64,000 bases of DNA. It comes from CAZTQN01 sp964615765 (GTDB lineage: Bacteria; Planctomycetota; Phycisphaerae; Phycisphaerales; UBA1924). Position numbers and translations under genes: made by a program. Under the pieces are notes generated by a model. The model was not told where the DNA came from. It did not search any database and saw nothing but the letters and a program-made list of their open reading frames with translations. Below are positions 26,923-35,629 of the stretch, in pieces. Position 1 is the first letter of the stretch, and each line of letters starts with the position of its first letter. The stretch lies in assembly GCA_964615765.1 (NCBI GenBank), contig CAZTQN010000023.1, positions 1 to 64,000 on the forward strand, in the 5' to 3' direction.

Positions 26923-27894
26923 GTGATCCCTCACCTGGCGCCCCCGGTCTGGCCTGAGATCCGCCCGGCGCGCTTCGCGCAGACCATCCTGCACAGCTCG
27001 CCCGAAGTCCTCGACGCCCCGCCCGGCGACGAGCACCCAATCAACAAATGTTCCGTCGCCCTCCTCGGCATGCCCGATGACGAGGGCATCGACCTCAACC
27101 GCGGCCGCCCCGGCGCCGCCCAGGGCCCGCACGCCATCCGCTCCGCCCTCGCCCGCTACGGCGTCGCTGCCCCCGCCGATGTAGACGCCTTCGCCGCCCC
27201 CTTCCCGCGCGTCTTCGACGCCGGCGATGTCATCCGCGGCTCCACCATCCACCAGACTCACGACCGCGTCAGCGACGCCGCCGAAGCCCTCACCCGCCGC
27301 GGCCTCATCCCCGTCGGGCTCGGCGGGGGTCACGACCTCACCTTCGCCCTCGTCCGCGGCGTCGCCCGCGCGCTGGGCCCGCTCGACGGCGTCTACCTCG
27401 ACGCCCACCTCGACGTCCGCGCCGAAGTCGGCAGCGGCATGCCCTTCCGCGCGCTCCTCGACGCCGGTCACGCCACCGCCCTCGCCGTCGTCGGGCTCAA
27501 CCCCCTCGCCAACACCCGCGAGCACTTCGACTGGTTCCAGACCCACGGCGGGCGCAGCCTCGCCGCCGACGTCGCCCTCCGCGACCCCACCCTCTTCGAA
27601 CCGCCCGCCGGCCCGCTCGCCGGCCCGATGTTCGTGAGCCTCGACCTCGACGTGCTCGACGCGTCCGCCGCCCCCGGCGTCAGCGCCCCCAACCCCGCGG
27701 GCCTGCTCCCGCGCGAGGTCGAGACGCTCGTCCGCCGCGCCGGCCGCTCCCCCGCCGTCCGCTGCTTCGACATCATGGAACTCAGCCCCCCGCACGATCA
27801 CGAGGGCCGCACCGCCCGCCTCGCCGCCCACCTTCTGCTCACCTTCCTCCGCGGCGTCGCCGAACGCCGCCCAGCGCAAGGAGCCCGCGCGTGA
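26923..27894 (+). CDS. hutG: Formimidoylglutamase (arginase/ureohydrolase family)
   Basis: The 323-residue ureohydrolase carries the binuclear manganese ligands in GLGGGHDLTF, YLDAHLDVRAEVGSG and FVSLDLDVLDASAAPGVS. It overlaps hutI by 4 bases (GTGA), so formimidoylglutamate hydrolysis, the last step of one histidine degradation route, is the likely reaction rather than arginine or agmatine hydrolysis. The usual Pro in the DxDxxDP motif is Ala here. GTG at 26923 is taken as the start because upstream in-frame codons read as low-complexity leader. hutH and hutU are not in the window. Confidence 0.85.
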   Translation: MIPHLAPPVWPEIRPARFAQTILHSSPEVLDAPPGDEHPINKCSVALLGMPDDEGIDLNRGRPGAAQGPHAIRSALARYGVAAPADVDAFAAPFPRVFDAGDVIRGSTIHQTHDRVSDAAEALTRRGLIPVGLGGGHDLTFALVRGVARALGPLDGVYLDAHLDVRAEVGSGMPFRALLDAGHATALAVVGLNPLANTREHFDWFQTHGGRSLAADVALRDPTLFEPPAGPLAGPMFVSLDLDVLDASAAPGVSAPNPAGLLPREVETLVRRAGRSPAVRCFDIMELSPPHDHEGRTARLAAHLLLTFLRGVAERRPAQGARA

Positions 27895-29174
27895 ACGTCC
27901 TGGCGATCCGCTCCGCTCGCGTGCTCACCATGGGCGGCCGCCCCGGCCCGCGCCGCGGTCATGCGATGCGCGACCTCGGCGTCCTCGACACCGCCGACGT
28001 CTTCGTTCACGCCGGCCGCATCCTCGCCATCTCCCGCCCCGGCGAAACGCCCAACGCACTCCGCTCCGCGACGCCCGCCGCCATCGAAGATCTCGACGCC
28101 CACGGCCGCGTCCTCATGCCCGGGCTCGTGGATTGTCACACCCACATGTGCTGGGGCGGCGGGCCCGCCGCCCGCGTCGCCGAGTGGGAACGCCTCCTCG
28201 CCGGCGACTCTTACCAGCAGATCGCCGCCGCCGGCGGGGGCATCATGTCCTCCGTCCGCGCCACACGCGATAGCACCGTCGGCGAGCTCGCCTGCGACCT
28301 CCTGGGCCGCGCCGATCTCGCCATGGCCTGCGGCACCACCACCATCGAAGTCAAAACCGGCTACGGCCTCTCCCTCGACGCCGAAGGTCGCATGCTCGAC
28401 GCCGTGCGTGAAGCCTCCGGCTACTTCGCCGGCACGCTCGTGCCCACGCTCCTGCTCGGGCACGCGATCGACCCCGAGTTCCCCGGCGGGCCCGACGCCT
28501 TCGTCGATCACGTCACCACCGACATCCTCCCCGCCCTCGCGCCCGCCGCGATCGAGACCTGCGCCCGCGTCGGCGCCCGCCCCTGCGTCGACGCCTTCTG
28601 CGAGCGCAGCGCCTGGTCGCCCGAGCAGTGCGCCCGTCTGTTCACCGCCGCGAAGTCCGCCGGCCTGGGCGTCCGCGTGCACGCCGATCAGTTCACTGTC
28701 CTGGGCATGGTCGAAACCGCCGCCCGCACCGGCGCGGTCAGCGTCGACCATCTCGAAGCCTCCGGCCCCGATCAGGCCCGCGCGCTGGCCAACTCGTCCA
28801 CCATCGGCGTCATCCTCCCCGCCTGCGGCCTGCACCTCGACGGGCGCTACGCGAAGGCCCGCCCGTTCATCGACGCCGGCGCCGCTCTCGCCGTCGCCAC
28901 CAACATGAACCCCGGCTCGGCCCCGACGCCCAGCCTCCCGCTCGCGATGGCGCTCGCCGTCCGTTTCGGCAAGATGACCCCCGCCGAGGCCCTCTCCGCC
29001 GCGACCGTCAACGCCGCCGCCGTGCTGGGCCTGTCCGACCGCGGCTACATCGCCGAAGGCGCCCGCGCCGACCTGCTCCTCTTCGACGACGCCGACGAGC
29101 GCCTGCTCGTCTACGAACTCGGCTCCAGCAACGTCGCCACGCTCATCGTCGCCGGCCGCATCATCGAACCGTGA
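27891..29174 (+). CDS. hutI: Imidazolonepropionase
   Basis: Hydrolyses imidazolone propionate to formimidoylglutamate in histidine breakdown, feeding the neighbouring HutG. The 427-residue amidohydrolase has the metal motif LVDCHTHMCWGG, ERLLAGDSYQQIAAAGGGI, TTTIEVKTGYGL, VRVHADQF, VSVDHLEA, and the final metal/substrate region ATNMNPGSAPTPSLPLAMA. All are typical of HutI. Start GTG at 27891 overlaps the hutG stop. panC begins 13 bases after its stop. Confidence 0.95.
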   Translation: MNVLAIRSARVLTMGGRPGPRRGHAMRDLGVLDTADVFVHAGRILAISRPGETPNALRSATPAAIEDLDAHGRVLMPGLVDCHTHMCWGGGPAARVAEWERLLAGDSYQQIAAAGGGIMSSVRATRDSTVGELACDLLGRADLAMACGTTTIEVKTGYGLSLDAEGRMLDAVREASGYFAGTLVPTLLLGHAIDPEFPGGPDAFVDHVTTDILPALAPAAIETCARVGARPCVDAFCERSAWSPEQCARLFTAAKSAGLGVRVHADQFTVLGMVETAARTGAVSVDHLEASGPDQARALANSSTIGVILPACGLHLDGRYAKARPFIDAGAALAVATNMNPGSAPTPSLPLAMALAVRFGKMTPAEALSAATVNAAAVLGLSDRGYIAEGARADLLLFDDADERLLVYELGSSNVATLIVAGRIIEP

Positions 29175-29187
29175 CCGCTCGCACACC

Positions 29188-30057
29188 ATGACTCCCACGC
29201 CCGCACGCGTCGTGTCCGCCCCGGCCGATCTCCCGTCGATCCACGGCGGGCTCTTCGTCCCCACCATGGGCGCCCTGCACGAAGGCCACCTCGCCCTCAT
29301 CCGCCACGCCCATCACCTCCGCGCCACGCGCCGCCTCACGGGTCCCATCATCGTCAGCATCTTCGTCAACCCCACGCAGTTCAACGACCCCGCCGACCTC
29401 CGCCGCTACCCGCGCACGCTCGAGCAAGACCTCGCCGGCTGCGCCCGCGCCGGGGCCGATGCGGTCTTCGTGCCCGACGTCGAAACGATCTACCCGCCCG
29501 CGCACCCCGTGCCCGTGCCCATGCTCCCCGCCGTCGCGCGCTCGCCCGGTCTCGAAGACGCCCTGCGTCCCGGCCACTTCGCCGGCGTCTGCCAGGTCGT
29601 CGCGCGCCTCTTCGAACTCGTGCGGCCGCGCCTGGCGCTCTTCGGCGAGAAGGACTGGCAGCAGCTCGCCGTCATCCGCGCCATGGTCGCCTCTGGCGTG
29701 CCCGCGAACCTCCCGATCGAGATCGTCGGCGTGCCGACGGTGCGCGATACCGACGACGTCGCCCTCAGCAGCCGCAACGTCTTCCTCTCACCCGCGGAGC
29801 GCGCGAGCGCCGGCGCCATCCCGCGCGCCCTCGCCGCCGCCGCCGGCGCTCCGACGCCCGACGCCGCCGAAGCAACCATGCGTCACCTACTGAACGCCGC
29901 CGGCTTTCACATCGAGTACGCCGTCGTCCGCCACGCCGACACGCTCATGCCGCTCACGCCGAACGATCTTGCGAGCGCCGCCCCGGGTCGCTCCCTGATC
30001 GCCGTGCGGCTTCCCTCGGTGCGACTGATCGATAACGCGCCGTGGCCGGCGGTCTGA
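29188..30057 (+). CDS. panC: Pantothenate synthetase
   Basis: Joins pantoate and beta-alanine with ATP to form pantothenate, the precursor of CoA. The 289-residue protein shows FVPTMGALHEGHLALIRHA (the HIGH-like nucleotide motif), SIFVNPTQFNDPADLRRYPR, RPGHFAGVCQVVARLFELV, LFGEKDWQQLAVIR and ALSSRNVFLSPAER. Length is normal. It sits 13 bases behind hutI, which suggests shared transcription although the pathways are unrelated. Confidence 0.96.
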   Translation: MTPTPARVVSAPADLPSIHGGLFVPTMGALHEGHLALIRHAHHLRATRRLTGPIIVSIFVNPTQFNDPADLRRYPRTLEQDLAGCARAGADAVFVPDVETIYPPAHPVPVPMLPAVARSPGLEDALRPGHFAGVCQVVARLFELVRPRLALFGEKDWQQLAVIRAMVASGVPANLPIEIVGVPTVRDTDDVALSSRNVFLSPAERASAGAIPRALAAAAGAPTPDAAEATMRHLLNAAGFHIEYAVVRHADTLMPLTPNDLASAAPGRSLIAVRLPSVRLIDNAPWPAV

Positions 30058-30186
30058 GCACCGCGTGCTCCCGATAACCGTGCACCCCATCGCGTTATTC
30101 CATGCCATCAATCAGGGGATTCAGACGCTCGTCGATCTGTCCGATTCAAGCGGCCAACTCGTCTGTCACTTCGTTCAGACCGCACG

Positions 30187-30582
30187 ATGCCGCCGACCAC
30201 TCCGTTCCCACACTCGGCCTCCGGCGCGCCCACCAGGGCCCGTCAGCACACGCGCCAGGACATCTCCGCCAAGGTTGAGGCCTATGAAGTCTCGCCCGAC
30301 GGCTTCATTCAAGACGGCGTCCCTTGCACCGCCATCGACCTCAGCCGCGGCGGCATCGGGCTCCTCTCCCGACGCCCCTTCATGCAAGCCCGATTCATCT
30401 TCGTCCGCTTCCCGCTCGTCGGCGGGCGCTGGCGCCTGCTCTACGGGCGCGTCCGCAACGTTGTCTACGCCGCCGACGGTCAATACAGCATCGGCGTCGA
30501 GTTCCACCCCGCGCCCATCGACCAGGCCACCCAGCGCTTCATCGCCCGACTCGCGGCCAAGCACGGGCAGTGCGACGCATAG
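30187..30582 (+). CDS. PilZ-domain protein (c-di-GMP receptor)
   Basis: A 131-residue single-domain PilZ protein. The c-di-GMP-binding signatures are RQHTR near residue 19-23 and DLSRGGIGL further on. It could sense the product of the diguanylate cyclase at 13.4 kb. The last codons (KHGQCDA and the TAG stop) lie inside the first unit of a 26-bp tandem repeat, so the gene's 3' end has been made or rewritten by the repeat. Start ATG at 30187. Confidence 0.85.
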   Translation: MPPTTPFPHSASGAPTRARQHTRQDISAKVEAYEVSPDGFIQDGVPCTAIDLSRGGIGLLSRRPFMQARFIFVRFPLVGGRWRLLYGRVRNVVYAADGQYSIGVEFHPAPIDQATQRFIARLAAKHGQCDA

Positions 30583-30661
30583 TCAAGCACGGCCAGTGCG
30601 ACGCATAGTCAAGCAGGGGCAGTGCGACGCGTAGTCAAGCACGCGCACCGCAAAGCGTAAT
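30558..30661 (+). repeat. 26-bp tandem repeat, four units
   Basis: Units at 30558-30583, 30584-30609, 30610-30635 and 30636-30661. Units 1-3 differ by one to three bases; unit 4 has drifted. The core is GGGCAGTGCGACGCATAGTC. Each of the first three units contains a TAG or TAG-like end after a GQCDA-coding stretch in the PilZ gene frame or a shifted one. The core resembles the minus-strand sequence of the 95-bp repeats at 16 kb (GGTCAGTGCGATCGCTGAGT). Confidence 0.9.
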
Positions 30662-30690
30662 CAAATCGACCCCACGCCCACCCCGCGCCC

Positions 30691-31392
30691 TCACGCCCGC
30701 GGCACTTCCTGCCAGTGCCCGCCCAGGTGCCGCACGATCCGCCCCGTCAGCATGTACAGCGCCTGCTCCGCGATGTTCGTGCAGTGCTCGCTCAGCGTCT
30801 CGCAGATCGACGTCAGCTCGAACAGCGCGAACGCCGCGTCCACCGTCAGCGTCCCGCGCGACACTTCCGCCTGCGCATCCCGCACGATCGCGCCCTTGAA
30901 CTGCGTCACGGCGTCCTCGCTCGCCAGCACGACCTTCGCGAGCTGCGCATCATCCCGCTCCAGCGACCCGCACGCGTCCCGCAGGATGCCCACGCACGAG
31001 TTCGTGATCACGCGGAACCGTTCCGGCAGCACCAGCCCGACCCGCTGAAACTCCGGCAAAAGTTCCGCGATCGCCACCCCGTTGTCCGCGATCCGCTCCA
31101 GCTCGTTGTTCACCTTCACGATCGTCAGCACCAGCCGCAGCTCGTCCGCCGGCAGCGCCGCCCCGTCCTTGGTCGCGTCCGTCAGCAGCGCGACCGCGGC
31201 CCGCTCGATGTCGACATCGACGCGGTCGATCACGTCGTCCATCGCGATGACCCGCGCCGCCAGCGCGCCGTCGCCGACAAACGCCGCGTCGAACGCCTGT
31301 TCAAGGAGCGCCTGCACCCGCCGCCCCTGGTCGGCGATGTCGGCCTTGAGTCCCGCGATGCGGGCGGTGAACGCCTGTGGAGACATCGGCAT
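30691..31392 (-). CDS. phoU: PhoU phosphate signalling regulator
   Basis: PhoU links the Pst phosphate transporter to the PhoR sensor and damps the Pho response. The 233-residue protein is all-helical with the two-fold PhoU repeat. Metal-site motifs are VIDRVDVDIE and NNELERIADNGVAIAE in the first half and ETLSEHCTNIAEQALYM in the second. No pst or phoBR genes are in the window. Start ATG at 31392. Confidence 0.93.
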   Translation of the reverse strand: MPMSPQAFTARIAGLKADIADQGRRVQALLEQAFDAAFVGDGALAARVIAMDDVIDRVDVDIERAAVALLTDATKDGAALPADELRLVLTIVKVNNELERIADNGVAIAELLPEFQRVGLVLPERFRVITNSCVGILRDACGSLERDDAQLAKVVLASEDAVTQFKGAIVRDAQAEVSRGTLTVDAAFALFELTSICETLSEHCTNIAEQALYMLTGRIVRHLGGHWQEVPRA

Positions 31393-31621
31393 CGGCCTTG
31401 CTCAGATCACATCGACCACCGACGCCCCCGCGCCCAGCGGCCAGCACTGCAGTTCCCCGCACATCCTACACCCCTTCAGCCCCGATCACGCCAACCACCC
31501 GCCCTTCACCCGTCCTTCGCGCGCCCGCCACGCGCCCCAGCCGCCCGCCTTTCCGCGCGCCGTGCTTGCGTCCGCGCCTGTCTTCATGGACAATCCGACC
31601 CATCTCTGGAGGGTCCCGACC

Positions 31622-32320
31622 ATGGCCACGCTGCTGGATCTCGCCCGGCTCGCTAACGCCGTGTACGAACGTGCCCCCACACTCCCCCTCGGTTGGACCC
31701 GCACCGAGTTCAAGCCCGCTTCCGGCAACCTTAACGGCTTCCAGGCCGCAACCTTCCTCGGCCCGGGCGGCACGGTCATCGCCTTCCGAGGCACCGCCCA
31801 GACGATGGACGGCATCACCGACCTCAAGCTCGGCACCGGCATGAACTCCACCTACTTCGACGCCGGCGAAGAGTTCGCTCGCAAGTATCAGGGCCGCCCC
31901 GACACCGTCGTCACCGGACACTCTCTCGGCGGCGCCATCGCTCAGATCGTCGCCAACCGCGGCGGCTTCGTCATGGCCACCTTCAACGCCCCCGGCGTCG
32001 GCGTCATCGCCAGCCGCAACATCGCCGACTCGACGCTCCCCATGAACGCCGTCCGCACCGCCGGCATGATGGTCAGCGCCCTCCGCCATCCCGTGCAGGC
32101 GGCCAAGGACGTCCGCTTCGCCTTCCGCCCCGTTCGCGGCGTCAATCTCTGCCTCACCGGCGACGCCGTCAGCCGGATCGGCAACCACTACGGCGCGGTC
32201 ATGCGCATCCCCGGCACCAGCAAGGGCCCGCTCACCGAACACCGCATGACGACCATGATCTCCGTCCTTGAACAGCCGCGCAACGCGGCCCTCGCCAAAC
32301 GCCACCCCGTCTCGTTCTGA
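31622..32320 (+). CDS. Class 3 lipase-like alpha/beta hydrolase
   Basis: A 232-residue hydrolase with the nucleophile elbow VVTGHSLGGAIAQI and the upstream oxyanion-type strand GGTVIAFRGTAQTMDGITDL, both typical of fungal-type (class 3) lipases. The acid and His of the triad are probably Asp in LTGDAVSRIG and a later His (LTEHRM), but that is inferred. No signal peptide is seen, so it may be cytoplasmic or secreted by another route. GGAGGG about 9 bases before ATG 31622 decides the start over ATG 31586. Confidence 0.82.
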   Translation: MATLLDLARLANAVYERAPTLPLGWTRTEFKPASGNLNGFQAATFLGPGGTVIAFRGTAQTMDGITDLKLGTGMNSTYFDAGEEFARKYQGRPDTVVTGHSLGGAIAQIVANRGGFVMATFNAPGVGVIASRNIADSTLPMNAVRTAGMMVSALRHPVQAAKDVRFAFRPVRGVNLCLTGDAVSRIGNHYGAVMRIPGTSKGPLTEHRMTTMISVLEQPRNAALAKRHPVSF

Positions 32321-32470
32321 CCGCCGCGCCCGCCCCTCCGAAATCCAAACCTCCCCGCTTCACGCGCGCACCCCGCCGCCCGGACGCCGCTCGCACACCC
32401 TCCTCCGGGTGCCCGCCATGTGTAGCCTTGCCCTCACCAACGGCTTCCTTTCCTCCGGAGATTCCATCCC

Positions 32471-33781
32471 ATGTTCGACATCCAGGTCGTTCACGCTCGC
32501 CAGGTCCTCGATAGCCGCGGCAACCCCACCGTCGAGGTCGAAGTCGGGCTCTCCTGCGGCGCCATCGGCCGCGCCGCCGTTCCCTCCGGCGCCTCCACCG
32601 GCGAGAACGAAGCCGTTGAACTCCGCGACGGCGACAAGAAGCGCTACCTCGGCAAGGGCGTCGAAAAGGCCGTCCGCAATGTCATCGAAGACATCGGCCC
32701 CGCCCTCGAAGGCCGCGACGCCCGCGACCAGGAAGACATCGACGCCGAGATGCTCGCCCTCGACGCCACCCCCACCAAGTCCAAGCTCGGCGCCAACGCC
32801 ATCCTCGGCGTCTCCCTCGCCGTCGCCAAGGCTGCCGCCGACGCCTCCGACCTCCCCCTCTACCGCTACCTCGGCGGGTCCGCCGCCAAGACGCTCCCCG
32901 TCCCCATGTTCAACGTCCTCAACGGCGGCAAGCACGCCGACAACAACGTCGACTTCCAGGAGTTCATGATCCAGCCCTGGGGCTTCGACAACTTCGACGA
33001 CGCCCTCCGCGCCGGCGTCGAGATCTACCACGCCCTCAAGAAAGTCCTCCACGACCGCGACCTCTCCACCGCCGTCGGCGATGAAGGCGGCTTCGCCCCC
33101 GACCTCCGCGACGCCGAGGACGCACTCAAACTCCTCGAAGAAGCCACCGAACGCGCCGGGTACGACTTCGGCCGCCAGATCTTCATCGCCCTCGACCCCG
33201 CCACCACCGAGCTCTGGAACGAAGCCGAAAAACACGCCAAGAAAAAGCACAAGGGCGGCTACTGCTTCTTCAAGAGCGACCCCAAGCGCATCGCCTCCTC
33301 CGAAGAAATGATCGACTACTGGGCCGGCTGGTGCAAGAAGTACCCTATCCGCTCCATCGAAGACGGCCTCGCCGAAAACGACTGGGACGGCTGGAACAAA
33401 CTCACCGAACGCCTCGGCGACAAGGTCCAGCTCGTCGGTGACGATCTCTTCGTCACCAACCCCAAGTTCCTCCAGCGCGGCCTCGACGAGAACTGCGCCA
33501 ATGCCATCCTCGTCAAAGTCAATCAGATCGGCACCCTCTCCGAAACCTTCGACGCCGTCAACCTCGCCCTCCGCAACCGCTACGCCGCCATCCTCTCCCA
33601 CCGCTCCGGCGAAACCGAAGACAGCACCATCGCCGACATCGCCGTCGCCACCAACTGCGGCCAGATCAAGACCGGCGCTCCCTGCCGCTCCGACCGCAAC
33701 GCCAAGTACAACCAGCTCATCCGCATCGCCGAAGAACTCGGCGACCGCGCCGTCTTCGGCGGCAAGTTCTGGAACCGCTGA
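32471..33781 (+). CDS. eno: Enolase
   Basis: Converts 2-phosphoglycerate to phosphoenolpyruvate in glycolysis. The 436-residue product starts MFDIQVVHARQVLDSRGNPT and contains SGASTGENEAVELRDGD, VPMFNVLNGGKHADNNVDFQ, VGDEGGFAPDL, SIEDGLAENDWDGW, GDDLFVTNPKFL and SHRSGETEDSTIADIAVATN. GAPCRSDRNAKYNQL replaces the commoner GAPSRSER. Purine-rich CCGGAG precedes the ATG. A perfect 11-bp hairpin lies 68 bases past the stop. Confidence 0.97.
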   Translation: MFDIQVVHARQVLDSRGNPTVEVEVGLSCGAIGRAAVPSGASTGENEAVELRDGDKKRYLGKGVEKAVRNVIEDIGPALEGRDARDQEDIDAEMLALDATPTKSKLGANAILGVSLAVAKAAADASDLPLYRYLGGSAAKTLPVPMFNVLNGGKHADNNVDFQEFMIQPWGFDNFDDALRAGVEIYHALKKVLHDRDLSTAVGDEGGFAPDLRDAEDALKLLEEATERAGYDFGRQIFIALDPATTELWNEAEKHAKKKHKGGYCFFKSDPKRIASSEEMIDYWAGWCKKYPIRSIEDGLAENDWDGWNKLTERLGDKVQLVGDDLFVTNPKFLQRGLDENCANAILVKVNQIGTLSETFDAVNLALRNRYAAILSHRSGETEDSTIADIAVATNCGQIKTGAPCRSDRNAKYNQLIRIAEELGDRAVFGGKFWNR

Positions 33782-33848
33782 TCTTCCTTGATCACCGCCG
33801 CCCCGCCCCCCTTCCCCGCGGCGAAACACACTCTGGCCCAACGCCCGT

Positions 33849-33876
33849 CCGGGTGACGATCCCCCTCGTCACCCGG
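33849..33876 (+). terminator. Hairpin downstream of eno
   Basis: CCGGGTGACGA (33849-33859) and TCGTCACCCGG (33866-33876) form a perfect 11-bp stem with a 6-base C-rich loop. There is no T tract, so termination would rely on the stem or on Rho. Confidence 0.5.
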
Positions 33877-34045
33877 GCGGCATGCCGCGCCCTCCGCACG
33901 TTGCCGACGGAGACCGCGCCCCCCGCCGTCTGAGCGCTCACAATCCGCGCCGTCTCACCGGCGCTCAGGTCAACCGCGCCCCCGTCGCGCACGTACGGCA
34001 CACCGTCCGTCTCACCCACTCATCCCGCACACCCCGGAGCCCGTC

Positions 34046-35545
34046 ATGCGTTCTCACCTCGCCCTCGCCGCCCTCACGCCCGCGCTGCTGCTCGCCCTCG
34101 CCGGCGCCGCCTCGACCGCCCACGCCCGCCCCATCGTCCTGATCTCCACCATCCAGACCGACCCGACCTCCCTCGTCCCCGGCACCACCGCCGGCCGCCT
34201 CAACACCGACTTCGGCCAACTCCTCCCCAGCCCCGACGGCTCCCGCTGGATCATCCAGTCCCGCGCCACCATCGCCGACTCCGGCTTCGACACCCCCGCC
34301 GACGTCGTCCTCGTCGGCAACGGCACCTCCGTCTCCACCGGCCTCCGCACCGACCTCGAAACCCCGTGGGATCCCACCGTCTTCGCCACCGTCGGCCAGA
34401 TCGCCGACCAGTACGCCATCAACAACGACGGCGACTTCGCCCTCGGCGCTACCGAGTCCACCGGCCTCGACGTCCTGGTCCTCAACAACTCCGGCGCCTG
34501 GTCCGTCGTCGCGCGACAGGGCGACCCCGTCCCCTTCGACAACACCCGCTTCTGGTCCGGCTCCGGGTTCGACGTCGCCGGCGTCAGCGCCGACGGCGCC
34601 GCCGTCTCCTTCCGCGCCATCAACGCCAACACCAACCCCCCCACCACCGCCGTCGCCTATCTCGTCGTCAACGGCGTCCCCGTCGCCACCACCGGCCTGA
34701 CCACCCCGACCGGCCAGCTCACCTCGCCCGACCGCGCGTACGACAGCGCCGGCGCCTCCACCTACTTCCGCGTCAGCGCCGACGGCGCCACCTGGATCGC
34801 CGCCGCCAGCCTCTCCGGCACAACCTCCAACGACGACCTGGTCGTCGTCAACAACGCCGTCGTCAGCCAGGAGTCCTTCCCCTTCGCCTCCACCACCGCC
34901 AACAGCCGCTTCGCCGGGCCCGACATCTCCGGCTCCGGCGCCCGCACCTTCTTCCGCGGCCAGGCCACCGACAACGCCACCAACTGGATCGCCCGCGACA
35001 CCACCATCGTCGCCCAGACCGGCCAGCCCATCATCACCGGCTCCACCGAACTCTGGGCCAACCAGACCGGCTTCTCACGCACCTTCTTCCAAGTCGACGG
35101 CAACGACGCCGGCAACTACATCATCATCGGCGGCACCAACGCCGCCGCCCCAGGCAACGCCGTCGTCACCTACAACACCGCCCGCGTCCTCCTCCGCCAG
35201 GGCGACCCCGTCGACATCAACAACAACGGCGCCTTCGACGACAACGCCTTCGCCTACCTCAACAACGTCGGCGGCGAGCTCTACACCGCCTTCCTCTCCA
35301 ACGACAACTACGCCTACATCACCGTCGAACTCCGCGACGCCGCCCTCGTCGACCTCGGCGAAGCCGTCATCCGCATCCCCACCAACCCCGCCGACTACAA
35401 CGGCGTCGGCGGGCTCACCGTCCAGGACATCTTCGACTTCCTCAGCGGCTACTTCGCCGCCGACCCCCGCGCCGACTTCAACGGCGCCGGCGGCATCACC
35501 GTCCAGGACATCTTCGACTTCCTCTCCGCCTACTTCGCCGGCTGA
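34046..35545 (+). CDS. Secreted protein with two GC-type dockerin modules
   Basis: This 499-residue exported protein has a signal peptide (LALAALTPALLLALAGAAST) and a large beta-rich body with repeated NNDGDFAL / NNNGAFDDN-type segments and repeated 'GDPV' and 'VSADGA' units, possibly a propeller. It ends in two short dockerin-like repeats, DYNGVGGLTVQDIFDFL and DFNGAGGITVQDIFDFL, each followed by YFA. Such modules are abundant in Phycisphaerales secretomes; whether they bind a cohesin-like partner is unknown. Function of the body is unknown. Start ATG 34046; a hairpin follows. Confidence 0.82.
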   Translation: MRSHLALAALTPALLLALAGAASTAHARPIVLISTIQTDPTSLVPGTTAGRLNTDFGQLLPSPDGSRWIIQSRATIADSGFDTPADVVLVGNGTSVSTGLRTDLETPWDPTVFATVGQIADQYAINNDGDFALGATESTGLDVLVLNNSGAWSVVARQGDPVPFDNTRFWSGSGFDVAGVSADGAAVSFRAINANTNPPTTAVAYLVVNGVPVATTGLTTPTGQLTSPDRAYDSAGASTYFRVSADGATWIAAASLSGTTSNDDLVVVNNAVVSQESFPFASTTANSRFAGPDISGSGARTFFRGQATDNATNWIARDTTIVAQTGQPIITGSTELWANQTGFSRTFFQVDGNDAGNYIIIGGTNAAAPGNAVVTYNTARVLLRQGDPVDINNNGAFDDNAFAYLNNVGGELYTAFLSNDNYAYITVELRDAALVDLGEAVIRIPTNPADYNGVGGLTVQDIFDFLSGYFAADPRADFNGAGGITVQDIFDFLSAYFAG

Positions 35546-35584
35546 TTCCCGCCGCCCCGCCCCAATCCCGCCTCGATTCACCCG

Positions 35585-35620
35585 GCCCGGCCGACGCTCC
35601 TGAGCGCCCGCCGGGCCTTC
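35585..35620 (+). terminator. Putative intrinsic terminator
   Basis: GCCCGGC (35585-35591) pairs with GCCGGGC (35610-35616), with an inner GCTC/GAGC pair, followed by a T-rich CTTCTTCTTCCC. It lies between the dockerin gene and the convergent prfA gene and may serve both. Confidence 0.55.
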
Positions 35621-35629
35621 TTCTTCCCA

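Noticed and set aside
30558..30661. CRISPR array
   Set aside because: The 26-bp units follow each other directly with no spacers, and there are no cas genes.
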